A DNA stretch of 13,567 bases from an uncultured Bacilli bacterium (GTDB lineage: Bacteria > Bacillota_I > Bacilli_A > ML615J-28 > CAG-313), in NCBI GenBank assembly GCA_904501965.1, contig CAJGCS010000015.1:1-13567 (forward strand), given 5' to 3'. Position numbers and translations under genes: made by a program. This document shows, one piece after another, positions 6,996 through 13,567 of this stretch. The notes beneath the pieces are model-generated. The model was not told the DNA's origin. It saw only the letters and a list, made by a program, of their open reading frames with translations, and made no database searches. Positions within the stretch are counted from its first letter, which is position 1; each line of letters starts with the position of its first letter.

Positions 6996-8816
6996 ATGGA
7001 CTATCAAGCATTACTAGAAAGACAAAAAAGAATTCGTAACTTTTCAATTATTGCTCATATTGACCATGGGAAAAGTACACTTGCAGATAGAATTTTAGAA
7101 AAAACAAAAACACTAGAAGTTCGTGAAATGAAAGAACAAATTCTTGACTCAATGGACTTAGAGCGTGAGCGTGGTATTACAATTAAACTAAATTCAGTTG
7201 AACTTGAATATCATGCTAAAGATGGAGAAACATATATTTTTCATTTAATTGATACTCCAGGGCATGTCGACTTTACATATGAAGTGTCAAGATCGCTTGC
7301 TGCTTGCGAAGGTGCTGTCTTAGTAGTTGATGCTGCGCAAGGAATTGAAGCTCAAACTCTTGCGAACGTTTATCTTGCAATTGATAATAACCTTGAAATT
7401 ATTCCTTTAATAAATAAAATTGATTTACCTGCAGCTAATCCTGAAGGCGTAAAGCATGAAATTGAAGAAGTTATTGGACTTGATGCATCTAACGCAGTTT
7501 TAGCAAGTGCAAAAGAAGGTATCGGAATTGATGAACTTCTAGAACGAATTGTTGAAGAGGTTCCAGCTCCTACTGGTGATCCTAAAGCTCCACTTGAAGC
7601 ATTAATTTTTGACTCTTATTATGATCCTTATCGTGGTGTTATTCCACTAATCAGAATTGTAAATGGAACATTAAAACGTGGTGATAAAATTAAAATGATG
7701 TCAACAGGCGCAATAGCTGAAGTTGTTGAACTTGGCGTTACGACTCCAAAGGAAAAGAAAAAAGAATTCTTAACTGTTGGTGATGTAGGTTTCCTAGCTG
7801 GTGCTATCAAAGATGTTGGTAATGTTCGTGTAGGGGATACTATTACACTTGTTGATAATCCTGCAAATGAACCACTTCCGGGCTATCGTAAATTAAACTC
7901 AATGGTATTCTGTGGGTTATATCCGATAGAAGCTAATAAATACAATGATTTAAAAGATGCTTTAGAAAAACTTAAACTTAATGATGCTGCATTAATGTTT
8001 GAACCGGAAACTTCACAAGCCCTTGGTTTTGGCTTCCGTGTTGGTTTCTTAGGTTTACTTCATATGGATGTAATTGAAGAACGTCTTGAAAGAGAATTCA
8101 AGATTGAACTTATTGCAACAGCTCCAAGTGTTGAGTATCATGTTAAACTAACAAATGGTGAAATGCTTGTTGTTGATAACCCATCAATGCTTCCTGATAT
8201 GACAAAGGTAAAAGCAATTGAAGAACCGTATATTAATGCAACTATTATGGCTCCTAATGAATATGTTGGCCCAATAATGGAAGTATGCCAAGCAAAAAGA
8301 GGTAGCTTTGTAACGATGGAATATATAAGTGAATCTCGTGTTGCAATTCATTACGACATTCCACTTTCGGAAATAGTTTATGATTTCTTTGACAAACTAA
8401 AATCTATGACAAAAGGCTATGCATCTTTCGACTATGAACTTGGTGAGTACAAAGAATCTAAACTTGTTAAAATGGACATTTTACTAAATGGCGATAAAGT
8501 CGATGCCTTGAGTGCAATTGTTCACAAAGACTTTGCATATGGCAGAGGGAAAGAACTTGTTCATAAACTTAGAAAATTAATACCAAGACAACAATTCGAA
8601 ATTCCAGTTCAAGCTGCAGTTGGTTCTAAGATTATTGCAAGAGAAGATATTGCCGCACTTCGTAAAGATGTTTTGGCTAAATGTTACGGTGGTGACGTTT
8701 CAAGAAAACGTAAGCTATTAGAAAAGCAAAAAGAAGGCAAGAAGAGAATGAAACAAATTGGATCAGTTGAAATTCCTCAAGAAGCCTTCCTAGCTATCTT
8801 AAAACTAGATGATTAA
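6996..8816 (+). CDS. lepA: Elongation factor 4 (LepA), ribosome-associated GTPase
   Basis: LepA/EF4 is a translational GTPase that acts on the 70S ribosome and its assembly. The 606-residue length is normal. Visible GTP-binding motifs are G1 AHIDHGKST (20-28), the switch I region with RERGITIK, G3 DTPGH (86-90, with the catalytic His90), G4 NKID (140-143) and G5 SAKEG. EF-G-like domains II, III and V follow. The LepA-specific C-terminal domain is intact: KLRKLIPRQQFEIP, then AKCYGGDVSRKRKLLEKQKE, then IPQEAFLAIL. The ATG at 6996 has AAGGAG 6 bases upstream. It is followed by a strong terminator and then hemW, the same order as in Bacillus. Certain. Confidence 0.98.
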   Translation: MDYQALLERQKRIRNFSIIAHIDHGKSTLADRILEKTKTLEVREMKEQILDSMDLERERGITIKLNSVELEYHAKDGETYIFHLIDTPGHVDFTYEVSRSLAACEGAVLVVDAAQGIEAQTLANVYLAIDNNLEIIPLINKIDLPAANPEGVKHEIEEVIGLDASNAVLASAKEGIGIDELLERIVEEVPAPTGDPKAPLEALIFDSYYDPYRGVIPLIRIVNGTLKRGDKIKMMSTGAIAEVVELGVTTPKEKKKEFLTVGDVGFLAGAIKDVGNVRVGDTITLVDNPANEPLPGYRKLNSMVFCGLYPIEANKYNDLKDALEKLKLNDAALMFEPETSQALGFGFRVGFLGLLHMDVIEERLEREFKIELIATAPSVEYHVKLTNGEMLVVDNPSMLPDMTKVKAIEEPYINATIMAPNEYVGPIMEVCQAKRGSFVTMEYISESRVAIHYDIPLSEIVYDFFDKLKSMTKGYASFDYELGEYKESKLVKMDILLNGDKVDALSAIVHKDFAYGRGKELVHKLRKLIPRQQFEIPVQAAVGSKIIAREDIAALRKDVLAKCYGGDVSRKRKLLEKQKEGKKRMKQIGSVEIPQEAFLAILKLDD

Positions 8817-8850
8817 AACAAAACTTTTTAAAAGTTTTGTTTTTTTATTT
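8815..8850 (+). terminator. Strong intrinsic terminator after lepA
   Basis: A 13-bp AT-rich stem (8815-8827 with 8831-8843) closes a TTA loop and runs into a T tract (8840-8846). It begins within the lepA stop codon. It separates lepA from the hemW promoter immediately downstream. Confidence 0.8.
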
Positions 8851-8877
8851 GGAGAAAAAAATAATTTATGGTAAAAT
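8849..8877 (+). promoter_or_regulatory. Promoter of the hemW-xerD-deoB operon
   Basis: TTGGAG (8849-8854) and TAAAAT (8872-8877) are separated by 17 bases, with an extended -10 TG at 8869-8870 (ATGGTAAAAT). The predicted transcription start is near 8884, leaving only about 10 bases before the hemW ATG at 8894. This also argues against translation from the upstream TTG at 8837, which would lie ahead of the transcript start. Confidence 0.65.
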
Positions 8878-8893
8878 ATTAATTGGTGATAAT

Positions 8894-10024
8894 ATGCGTG
8901 GAATTTATATTCATATTCCATTTTGTAGAAAAATATGTAACTATTGTGATTTTTATAAAATGGTTGTTAGCGATAAATTCAAAGAAAAATTTACTGAATA
9001 TCTTATTAAAGATTTATTGCTAACAAAAGAAAAATTTCAAATAAATAAAATTAATACACTTTATATTGGTGGTGGTACTCCATCGGCTATGCCCCTTATT
9101 CTGCTTGAAAAATTGTTTATAAGCCTTGCTGAAGAGTTCGAATTAAATAAACTTGATGAATTCACAATTGAAGTTAATCCAGAAGACATAAATTATGAAC
9201 TAATTAGTTTATTTAAAAAATATGGAGTAACAAGAATCAGTATTGGTGTTCAAACATTTAATATGAATTGTTATAATATTTTAGGTAGAGTTACTGATTA
9301 TAATATGTTAAAAGAAAAAATAAAAATATTAAATATTTTAGGCTTTGATAACTATAGTTTTGATTTAATATATGCAGTACCAAATACATCGATTGATGAT
9401 TTATCGAAAGATTTAGATAAAATATTATCACTTAATCCAAAACACATTTCAACATACTCTTTAATTCTAGAAGAAAGAACTATTCTATCAAAGAAATTAG
9501 AACTTGATAAAATAGAATTAATAACAGAAGAACTTGATTTAAAAATGTATGATCATATTGTCAATTACCTAAAGAGATATGGTTTTACAAGATATGAAAC
9601 AAGTAATTTTTCTAGGGAAGGTTATGAATCAAAACACAATCTCATATATTGGAATTGTGATGAATATTATGGGGTTGGTCCTGCAGCTTCAAGTTTTGTT
9701 AATAATTTACGCTTTACAAAAGTTAATGATATAAAAAAATATTATGACTTTATCGATAAAAAAACTGAACCTGTGGTAGAATATGAATATCTTGATAAAA
9801 GACGATTTATGGAAGACTGCATTATGCTTGGCTTAAGAAAAACAAAAGGCATTAATGTACCTTTGTTTAATGAAAGGTTTAATACAAACTTATTTAAAGA
9901 GTTTAATAAAATAGAAGAACTTATAAACGAAAATTCAATTTTATTCGAAAATGATTTTATTAAGATAAATGAAAAATACACCTATATTTCTAATCACATT
10001 ATCGGTAAAATATTATTTGGATAG
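8894..10024 (+). CDS. hemW: HemW-type radical SAM heme chaperone
   Basis: A 376-residue radical SAM protein of the coproporphyrinogen-oxidase-like family. The [4Fe-4S]-binding motif is C-x3-C-x2-C (Cys11, Cys15, Cys18) followed by Asp-Phe. True HemN has an extra Cys two residues later, which is absent here, so HemW (heme binding and delivery) is the better call. GGGTPS, EVNPED and a C-terminal HemN_C-type domain (FMEDCIMLGLRKTKGI) are visible. An in-frame TTG at 8837 would add 19 residues, but it lies within the terminator hairpin and upstream of the promoter. The ATG at 8894 has GGTGAT just upstream and begins with the family's usual MRGIYIHIPFC. It sits downstream of lepA as in many Bacillota. 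Its stop overlaps the next gene's ribosome binding site. Confidence 0.93.
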   Translation: MRGIYIHIPFCRKICNYCDFYKMVVSDKFKEKFTEYLIKDLLLTKEKFQINKINTLYIGGGTPSAMPLILLEKLFISLAEEFELNKLDEFTIEVNPEDINYELISLFKKYGVTRISIGVQTFNMNCYNILGRVTDYNMLKEKIKILNILGFDNYSFDLIYAVPNTSIDDLSKDLDKILSLNPKHISTYSLILEERTILSKKLELDKIELITEELDLKMYDHIVNYLKRYGFTRYETSNFSREGYESKHNLIYWNCDEYYGVGPAASSFVNNLRFTKVNDIKKYYDFIDKKTEPVVEYEYLDKRRFMEDCIMLGLRKTKGINVPLFNERFNTNLFKEFNKIEELINENSILFENDFIKINEKYTYISNHIIGKILFG

Positions 10025-10032
10025 GTGTTTGT

Positions 10033-10530
10033 TTGAATATTTTAAAGAAAATAAAAATAAATTCGCTTACAAAGTTAATTATTATATTTTTAATAATTTG
10101 TTTTGTAATAGGAGTAATGTTTGGGTTTAAAATTAATGTAGATGTTAGTGCTTTAGATAAAGAAACAACAATGTTAGAAAAAACATTAGAATGTTTTATT
10201 TTTAATTTTTGGTTTGTCTTTATTTTATGGATTTTAGGAAAAGGTAAAAGTTTTTTTGTAATTGATTTTATTTTGATTTTTCTAAAAAACTTTCTTCTTG
10301 GAATTATATTTTGCATTAATTTAAAAGCGCACAATTATTTTAGTTTTTTAAAATATTTTATAATTGATTTATTTTTACTTGAAACACTTTATGGTTATAT
10401 TTTATATGCGATAATAAAATTTCACTTCGATAAAAATAATAAAATCAAATATGATTTAATAATAATGATCTTACTAATTTGGGTAATAATATATTCGCTT
10501 GCTTGCGGTATTATTGGGAGTAAAATATGA
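10033..10530 (+). CDS. SpoIIM-like integral membrane protein
   Basis: A 165-residue, very hydrophobic protein, probably with four or five helices (about 15-33, 52-69, 71-95, 101-127, 141-162). The central stretch, with WILG at 66-69 and IFLKNFLLG at 82-90, resembles the conserved core of SpoIIM, as I recall it, part of the DMP peptidoglycan-remodelling complex in sporulation. Bacillus SpoIIM is about 214 residues, so this one is short. The context supports the idea: in Bacillus, spoIIM lies shortly upstream of xerD (ripX) and deoB (drm), as here. It would start with TTG at 10033, preceded by AGGTG (10023-10027) that overlaps the hemW stop, and it overlaps xerD by 4 bases (ATGA). Assignment is moderate; an unrelated small membrane protein remains possible. 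Confidence 0.75.
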   Translation: MNILKKIKINSLTKLIIIFLIICFVIGVMFGFKINVDVSALDKETTMLEKTLECFIFNFWFVFILWILGKGKSFFVIDFILIFLKNFLLGIIFCINLKAHNYFSFLKYFIIDLFLLETLYGYILYAIIKFHFDKNNKIKYDLIIMILLIWVIIYSLACGIIGSKI

Positions 10531-11426
10531 TAAATTTAATAACTGAATTTTGCCACTATTTAGCTAGTGAAAAAATGCATGAAAAAAATACAATAGACTC
10601 ATACAAAAATGACTTAGAAAACTATGTTTACTTTTTAGAAAATAAACTTTTAATTGAAGATATTAAACATGTTACAACTGATGATATAAAAAAATATTTA
10701 GCTTATATGAAAAAAGTTAAATACTCAGCTTCTACAATGAGTAGAGAATTAAGTAGCATAAAAGCATTCCATAAATTTTTACATTTAGAAGGAATTGTTA
10801 AAGAAAATGTTGCAATTGTTATATCAACTCCTAAAAAAGATAAAAAACTTCCAACTGTTTTATCGGTAGAAGAAGTTATGAATATGCTTAATTTATTAAA
10901 TGATGATGGGCCTTATAATGCAAGAAATCATGCGATGGTTGAAGTGATGTATGCATGTGGACTTCGTGTATCTGAGCTTGTAAATTTAAAGATTTCAGAG
11001 CTTCACTTGACATCAAAAATGATTTCAACAACAGGAAAAGGTAGTAAAGAGCGTCTTGTTCCAATTAATGATTATGCATCAAAAATACTAAAAAATTATT
11101 TAATCGAGCATCGTCCCAAACTCTTAAAAAAACAAAGTTCACCCTATGTTTTTTTAAATAATTTAGGCGAACCAATTTCAAGACAAAGCTTCTTTAAATT
11201 TATAAAAAAACTATGTTTAGATGCAGGGATTGAAAAAGAAATTAGCCCACATACATTAAGACATAGCTTTGCAACTCATTTACTTGAAGCAGGAACTGAT
11301 CTTAGATTAATTCAAGAAATGCTAGGGCATGAAGATATTTCTACAACACAAATATACACTCACCTAAGCAAACAAAAAATTAAAAACGTTTATAATTCAT
11401 CTCACCCACGTGGAGGAAAGGCATAA
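10527..11426 (+). CDS. xerD: Site-specific tyrosine recombinase XerD
   Basis: A 299-residue tyrosine recombinase, full length. An N-terminal core-binding SAM-like domain (about 1-95) is followed by the catalytic domain. The catalytic set is complete: Arg147 (CGLRVSEL), Lys171 (TGKGSKER), His242 and Arg245 (HTLRHSFATH), His268 (MLGHEDIS), Tyr277 (TQIYTH). The numbering nearly matches E. coli XerD (148/172/244/247/270/279). It resolves chromosome dimers at dif with XerC. XerD rather than XerC is chosen from the Bacillus-like position before deoB; sequence alone is less decisive. The ATG overlaps the previous stop (ATGA), with GGGAG 6 bases upstream. The next gene starts 1 base after its stop, so translation is tightly coupled. 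Confidence 0.92.
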   Translation: MINLITEFCHYLASEKMHEKNTIDSYKNDLENYVYFLENKLLIEDIKHVTTDDIKKYLAYMKKVKYSASTMSRELSSIKAFHKFLHLEGIVKENVAIVISTPKKDKKLPTVLSVEEVMNMLNLLNDDGPYNARNHAMVEVMYACGLRVSELVNLKISELHLTSKMISTTGKGSKERLVPINDYASKILKNYLIEHRPKLLKKQSSPYVFLNNLGEPISRQSFFKFIKKLCLDAGIEKEISPHTLRHSFATHLLEAGTDLRLIQEMLGHEDISTTQIYTHLSKQKIKNVYNSSHPRGGKA

Positions 11427-11427
11427 T

Positions 11428-12606
11428 ATGAAATTTAAAAGAATTTTTATCATTGTTGCAGATTCAATGGGAATCGGTAATGCACCTGATGCACATCTTT
11501 ATACAGATAAAGGAGCTAATACTTTTGGTCATATTGCAGACCAATTTAGTGATTTTAAAGTGAGTAATTTAGCATCGCTTGGAATAGGCAATATTTGCCA
11601 AAACAAAACAGTAAAAAGTGTTCAAAATCCAAAAGCTGTAATTGCTCGTCTTGAAGAACAAAGTGTAGGCAAAGATACACTTACTGGACATTTTGAAATA
11701 ATGGGTTTAAAAGTTACTGAACCATATCCATCATTTACAGATACTGGTTTCCCTGATGAATTAATCAAAAAACTTGAAGATTTTAGTTCGCGTAAAGTTA
11801 TTGGTAATAAAAGCGCAAGTGGAACTGAAATTTTAGTTGAGCTTGGTGAAGAACAACTTAAAACTGGTGCTTTAATTGTTTATACATCAGCTGATTCAGT
11901 TTTACAAATTGCTGCAAACGAAGAAATAATCCCTCTTGAAGAACTTTATAAAATCTGTGAATACGCAAGACAAATTACTATCGAAAACAAAGAATGGCAA
12001 GTAGGAAGAATTATTGCTCGTCCATTTGTCGGAAAAACAAAAGAAACATTTAAACGTACTACAAACCGTCATGACTATGCTCTTAAACCTTTTGCAAAAA
12101 CTGCTCTTGATTTTTTACAAGATGCAGGATTTGATACACTTGCTGTTGGTAAAATTTATGATATTTTTGATGGACAAGGTATTTCAAAAACTACTCGTTC
12201 AAAATCTAATCATGAAGGTATGGAAATTACAATTAATCATTTAAATGATGATTTTACAGGGATTTGCTTTACAAATTTAGTTGATTTTGACGCTTTATAT
12301 GGTCACAGAAGAGATTCATTAGGCTATAAAAATGCTATCGAAGAATTTGATATGCAACTTGGAGAATTCATGGAAAAAATGAATGATGATGACTTATTAA
12401 TTGTAACAGCCGATCATGGTAATGATCCGATTCACCATGGCACTGACCATACTCGTGAGCTTGTACCAATGCTTTGCTATCATAAATCAATTGTTGGTAA
12501 AGATCTTGGAACTCTAAAATCATTTGCTTGTATTGCTCAAACGATTTGTGAGAACTTTAATACAGAAAAACCAACTCTTGGAGAAAGCTTCTTAAAAGAA
12601 TTATAG
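11428..12606 (+). CDS. deoB: Phosphopentomutase
   Basis: Interconverts ribose-1- and ribose-5-phosphate, or the deoxy forms, in nucleoside salvage; cytoplasmic, Mn-dependent, alkaline phosphatase superfamily. The 392-residue length is typical. Metal- and phosphate-binding motifs are present: VADSMGIGNAPDA at the start (Asp12), GKDTLTGHFEIMG with the likely phosphorylated Thr84, and TADHGNDP (327-334) followed by GTDHTRE (His341). A GTG at 11410 would extend the frame by 6 codons, but that extension contains the GGAGG ribosome binding site (11412-11416). The ATG at 11428, 11 bases after it, gives the family's usual KRIFIIVADS start. It lies 1 base after xerD, the same order as ripX-drm in Bacillus. 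A strong terminator ends the operon. Confidence 0.96.
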   Translation: MKFKRIFIIVADSMGIGNAPDAHLYTDKGANTFGHIADQFSDFKVSNLASLGIGNICQNKTVKSVQNPKAVIARLEEQSVGKDTLTGHFEIMGLKVTEPYPSFTDTGFPDELIKKLEDFSSRKVIGNKSASGTEILVELGEEQLKTGALIVYTSADSVLQIAANEEIIPLEELYKICEYARQITIENKEWQVGRIIARPFVGKTKETFKRTTNRHDYALKPFAKTALDFLQDAGFDTLAVGKIYDIFDGQGISKTTRSKSNHEGMEITINHLNDDFTGICFTNLVDFDALYGHRRDSLGYKNAIEEFDMQLGEFMEKMNDDDLLIVTADHGNDPIHHGTDHTRELVPMLCYHKSIVGKDLGTLKSFACIAQTICENFNTEKPTLGESFLKEL

Positions 12607-12612
12607 AATAAC

Positions 12613-12650
12613 AACCCAAACTAAGTTTTTTAGTTTGGGTTTTGATTTTT
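12613..12650 (+). terminator. Strong intrinsic terminator after deoB
   Basis: A perfect 12-bp stem, AACCCAAACTAA (12613-12624) and TTAGTTTGGGTT (12630-12641), encloses a 5-base loop and is followed by TTGATTTTT. It begins 7 bases after the deoB stop. Confidence 0.88.
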
Positions 12651-12711
12651 TAAAAGAGAAGATGGTGTTTAAAAAATTAAACTAAAATAAATAAAAAATA
12701 CAAAAACACAT

Positions 12712-12745
12712 AAAGATGGTTGAAACTGAAAAACCATCTTTTTTT
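12712..12745 (+). terminator. Second intrinsic terminator, about 100 bp after deoB
   Basis: A 10-bp stem, AAAGATGGTT (12712-12721) and AACCATCTTT (12732-12741), with a 10-base loop and seven T residues (12739-12745). No gene or clear promoter lies between it and the first terminator, a stretch of about 65 bases, so it is either a back-up for deoB or the end of an unrecognised short transcript. Confidence 0.75.
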
Positions 12746-12936
12746 GATTTGAACTGCTTATTTAAGTATTTATTCAAACTATCGTAAAAACTTTAAAAAA
12801 CCATCGAATTTAGCCCTCATATGCGCGTTTGAAAACAAAAATGATGAACAACTAATCATTCATTTTATTAAGTAAAACCAATATAAAACTATAAATTCAT
12901 ATAGACATTTAAAAAAATAAAACCAACAATTCATCT
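12723..12936. repeat. Degenerate about 213-bp tandem repeat, copy 1
   Basis: Aligned without gaps to copy 2 over 12767-12887 at an offset of 214 bases. The part 12809-12887 is identical at 70 of 79 positions; 12780-12808 is poorly conserved. It begins with an AAACTGAAAAACC-like segment that overlaps the upstream terminator hairpin and corresponds to AAGCTTAAAAAC in copy 2. It includes an imperfect palindrome CTCATATGCG (12816-12825) followed by CGTTTGAAAA. All frames on both strands have stops, so it is not coding. Confidence 0.75.
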
Positions 12937-13148
12937 AAGCTTAAAAACAACTCAAATTTAATTTTTGTTATTCAAACAATTATTTATTCAAACAACGATT
13001 TAAAATCTAGAAAGTATGCTTATTTAGGGCTTATATAAGCGTTTGAAAATAAAAAAGATGAATAACTAATCATTCGTTTTATTAAGTAAAACCAATATAA
13101 ATAAGTAATAACAATATATTTTACTTTTAATATAACAAAATATAAATG
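12937..13148. repeat. Degenerate about 213-bp tandem repeat, copy 2
   Basis: Starts at AAGCTTAAAAAC (12937) and runs to the equivalent AAGCTTAAAAAG of copy 3 at 13149, 212 bases later. It contains the perfect 12-bp palindrome GCTTATATAAGC (13029-13040) followed by GTTTGAAAA, and a block to 13101 nearly identical to copy 1. Within it, TTATTCAAACAA occurs twice (12968-12979 and 12984-12995). Non-coding on both strands. Confidence 0.75.
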
Positions 13149-13275
13149 AAGCTTAAAAAGCGGTTAAATTTGATTTTGGCACTTTATATAAATAAATACT
13201 TGAAAACACTTTTAAAATCAAAAAATATCCTTGTTTTAAGCCTCATATGAGCGTTTGAAAAGTAAAAAGTAAGAT
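13149..13275. repeat. Degenerate about 213-bp tandem repeat, partial copy 3
   Basis: AAGCTTAAAAA at 13149, then an AAATTTGATTTT segment, then 13235-13261 matching copy 1 at 24 of 27 positions, including the perfect palindrome CTCATATGAG (13242-13251) and GCGTTTGAAAA. Similarity fades after about 13275, so this copy is truncated or strongly diverged downstream. Confidence 0.65.
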
Positions 13276-13480
13276 AAATATTCAGCTGGATTTTTTGAGA
13301 AAAGGTAAAAAAGATATTTTATAAAAGTTAACGGTTAAAGAAAAAAAAGATCGTGAAGTATAAAAGTGCAAATGTAAATTATCAGGAAGAAAGAAAAGTG
13401 AAAAAAACATTCGTAGGATAAAATTAAAAGCTAAATTACGAATATCTGTTAATTCGATTGAACAAATGAAACAAAATGCA
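13276..13480. other. Purine-rich stretch without a convincing gene
   Basis: An A- and G-rich stretch between the last repeat and the DnaA-like boxes. The + strand frame through 13313 stays peptide-like (INIQLDFLRKGKKDIL before the first stop) but is broken by TAA at 13322 and 13361. It is then open to TAA at 13499-13501 (about 45 codons). There is no usable start with a ribosome binding site, and the Lys-rich translation is what A-rich DNA gives by chance. A decayed gene is possible but not shown. Confidence 0.3.
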
Positions 13481-13487
13481 GAACACG

Positions 13488-13516
13488 TTATCCACTCTTA
13501 AAAATAGTTATCAACA
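13488..13516 (+). promoter_or_regulatory. Pair of DnaA-box-like 9-mers
   Basis: TTATCCACT (13488-13496) and TTATCAACA (13508-13516) each differ by one base from the DnaA box TTATCCACA. They share orientation, are 20 bases apart start to start, and lie in AT-rich non-coding DNA. They could belong to an origin or DnaA-regulated region continuing past the window, or occur by chance; TTATCAACA also occurs on the reverse strand inside lepA (7850-7858 and 8171-8179). Confidence 0.4.
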
Positions 13517-13567
13517 TATTTTATAAAATATATAAATGTATTGAGTTTACTTATATAAATTATTGGT

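Noticed and set aside
7628..7810. 60-codon - strand frame inside lepA
   Set aside because: It is a shadow of a highly conserved gene without start signals.
9999..10334. 111-codon open frame on the - strand opposite the SpoIIM-like gene
   Set aside because: It is the antisense of an AT-rich membrane-protein gene, has no ribosome binding site, and its translation is low-complexity Lys/Ile. The + strand gene has coupling signals on both sides.
12014..12244. 76-codon open frame inside deoB in another frame
   Set aside because: It lies wholly within the well-conserved deoB gene, has no start signals, and gives Leu-rich nonsense.
12809..13261. Similar reverse-strand peptides in the repeat copies (a shared SNAHMR-like segment)
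   Set aside because: Frames are short, copy 2 has stops and a different sequence, and no starts exist. The similarity follows from the DNA repeat itself.
12723..13275. CRISPR array
   Set aside because: The repeat period is about 213 bp with degenerate copies and partly conserved spacer sequence; there are no uniform short repeats or cas genes.
13544..13567. dif-like XerD half-site on the - strand (ATAAGTAAACT against the Bacillus TTATGTAAACT)
   Set aside because: Only the XerD arm matches (9 of 11). The XerC arm is cut by the window edge and its visible part matches poorly. A nearby xerD gene does not predict a dif site.
12607..13567. tRNA, rRNA, tmRNA or a known riboswitch in the long spacer
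   Set aside because: I saw no cloverleaf, CCA end, conserved rRNA-like segment or recognisable aptamer core by eye. A covariance-model scan would be needed to exclude unusual RNAs.

Overview
The window is AT-rich, densely coding DNA from what looks like a low-GC Bacillota (Bacilli or Erysipelotrichia-like, or a wall-less relative), most likely a host-associated anaerobe. The reasons are strong AT bias in codons and spacers, AGGAGG- and AGGTG-type ribosome binding sites, TTGACT/TATAAT-type promoters, and gene neighbourhoods known from Bacillus (lepA-hemW; a SpoIIM-like gene followed by xerD and deoB). UGG encodes Trp and UGA is used as a stop, so the standard code fits. No species is claimed.

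Layout. 1-1466: proS, cut at its 5' end by the window edge, with its own terminator. 1510-2829 (+): MATE-family exporter. 2862-5865 (-): a two-gene unit, convergent with the MATE gene across a shared bidirectional terminator. It holds a membrane-anchored protein of unknown function followed by a copper P1B-ATPase with a metal-binding domain at each end; the C-terminal one looks like a complete CopZ chaperone with a possible internal start. The unit has a very good promoter at 5887-5915. 5964-6275 (+): small unknown protein. 6345-6941 (+): three-helix membrane protein with a long acidic tail, again with a near-consensus promoter. 6996-8816: lepA. 8894-12606: hemW, a SpoIIM-like membrane protein, xerD and deoB, tightly spaced or overlapping and probably one operon from a promoter at 8849-8877.

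12607-13567 holds no convincing gene. It contains two terminators in tandem, then about 2.6 copies of a degenerate repeat with a period of about 213 bp. Each copy carries a small palindrome that changes symmetrically between copies. A purine-rich stretch follows, and two DnaA-box-like 9-mers lie near the right edge. This repeat region is the least explained part of the window.

The genes are mostly housekeeping: prolyl-tRNA charging, translation factor EF4, heme trafficking, chromosome dimer resolution and pentose phosphate salvage. Copper export and a multidrug-type exporter supply stress functions. Points worth following up are the CopA-CopZ arrangement, its unknown operon partner, the SpoIIM-like gene held in its Bacillus neighbourhood, and the repeat array.
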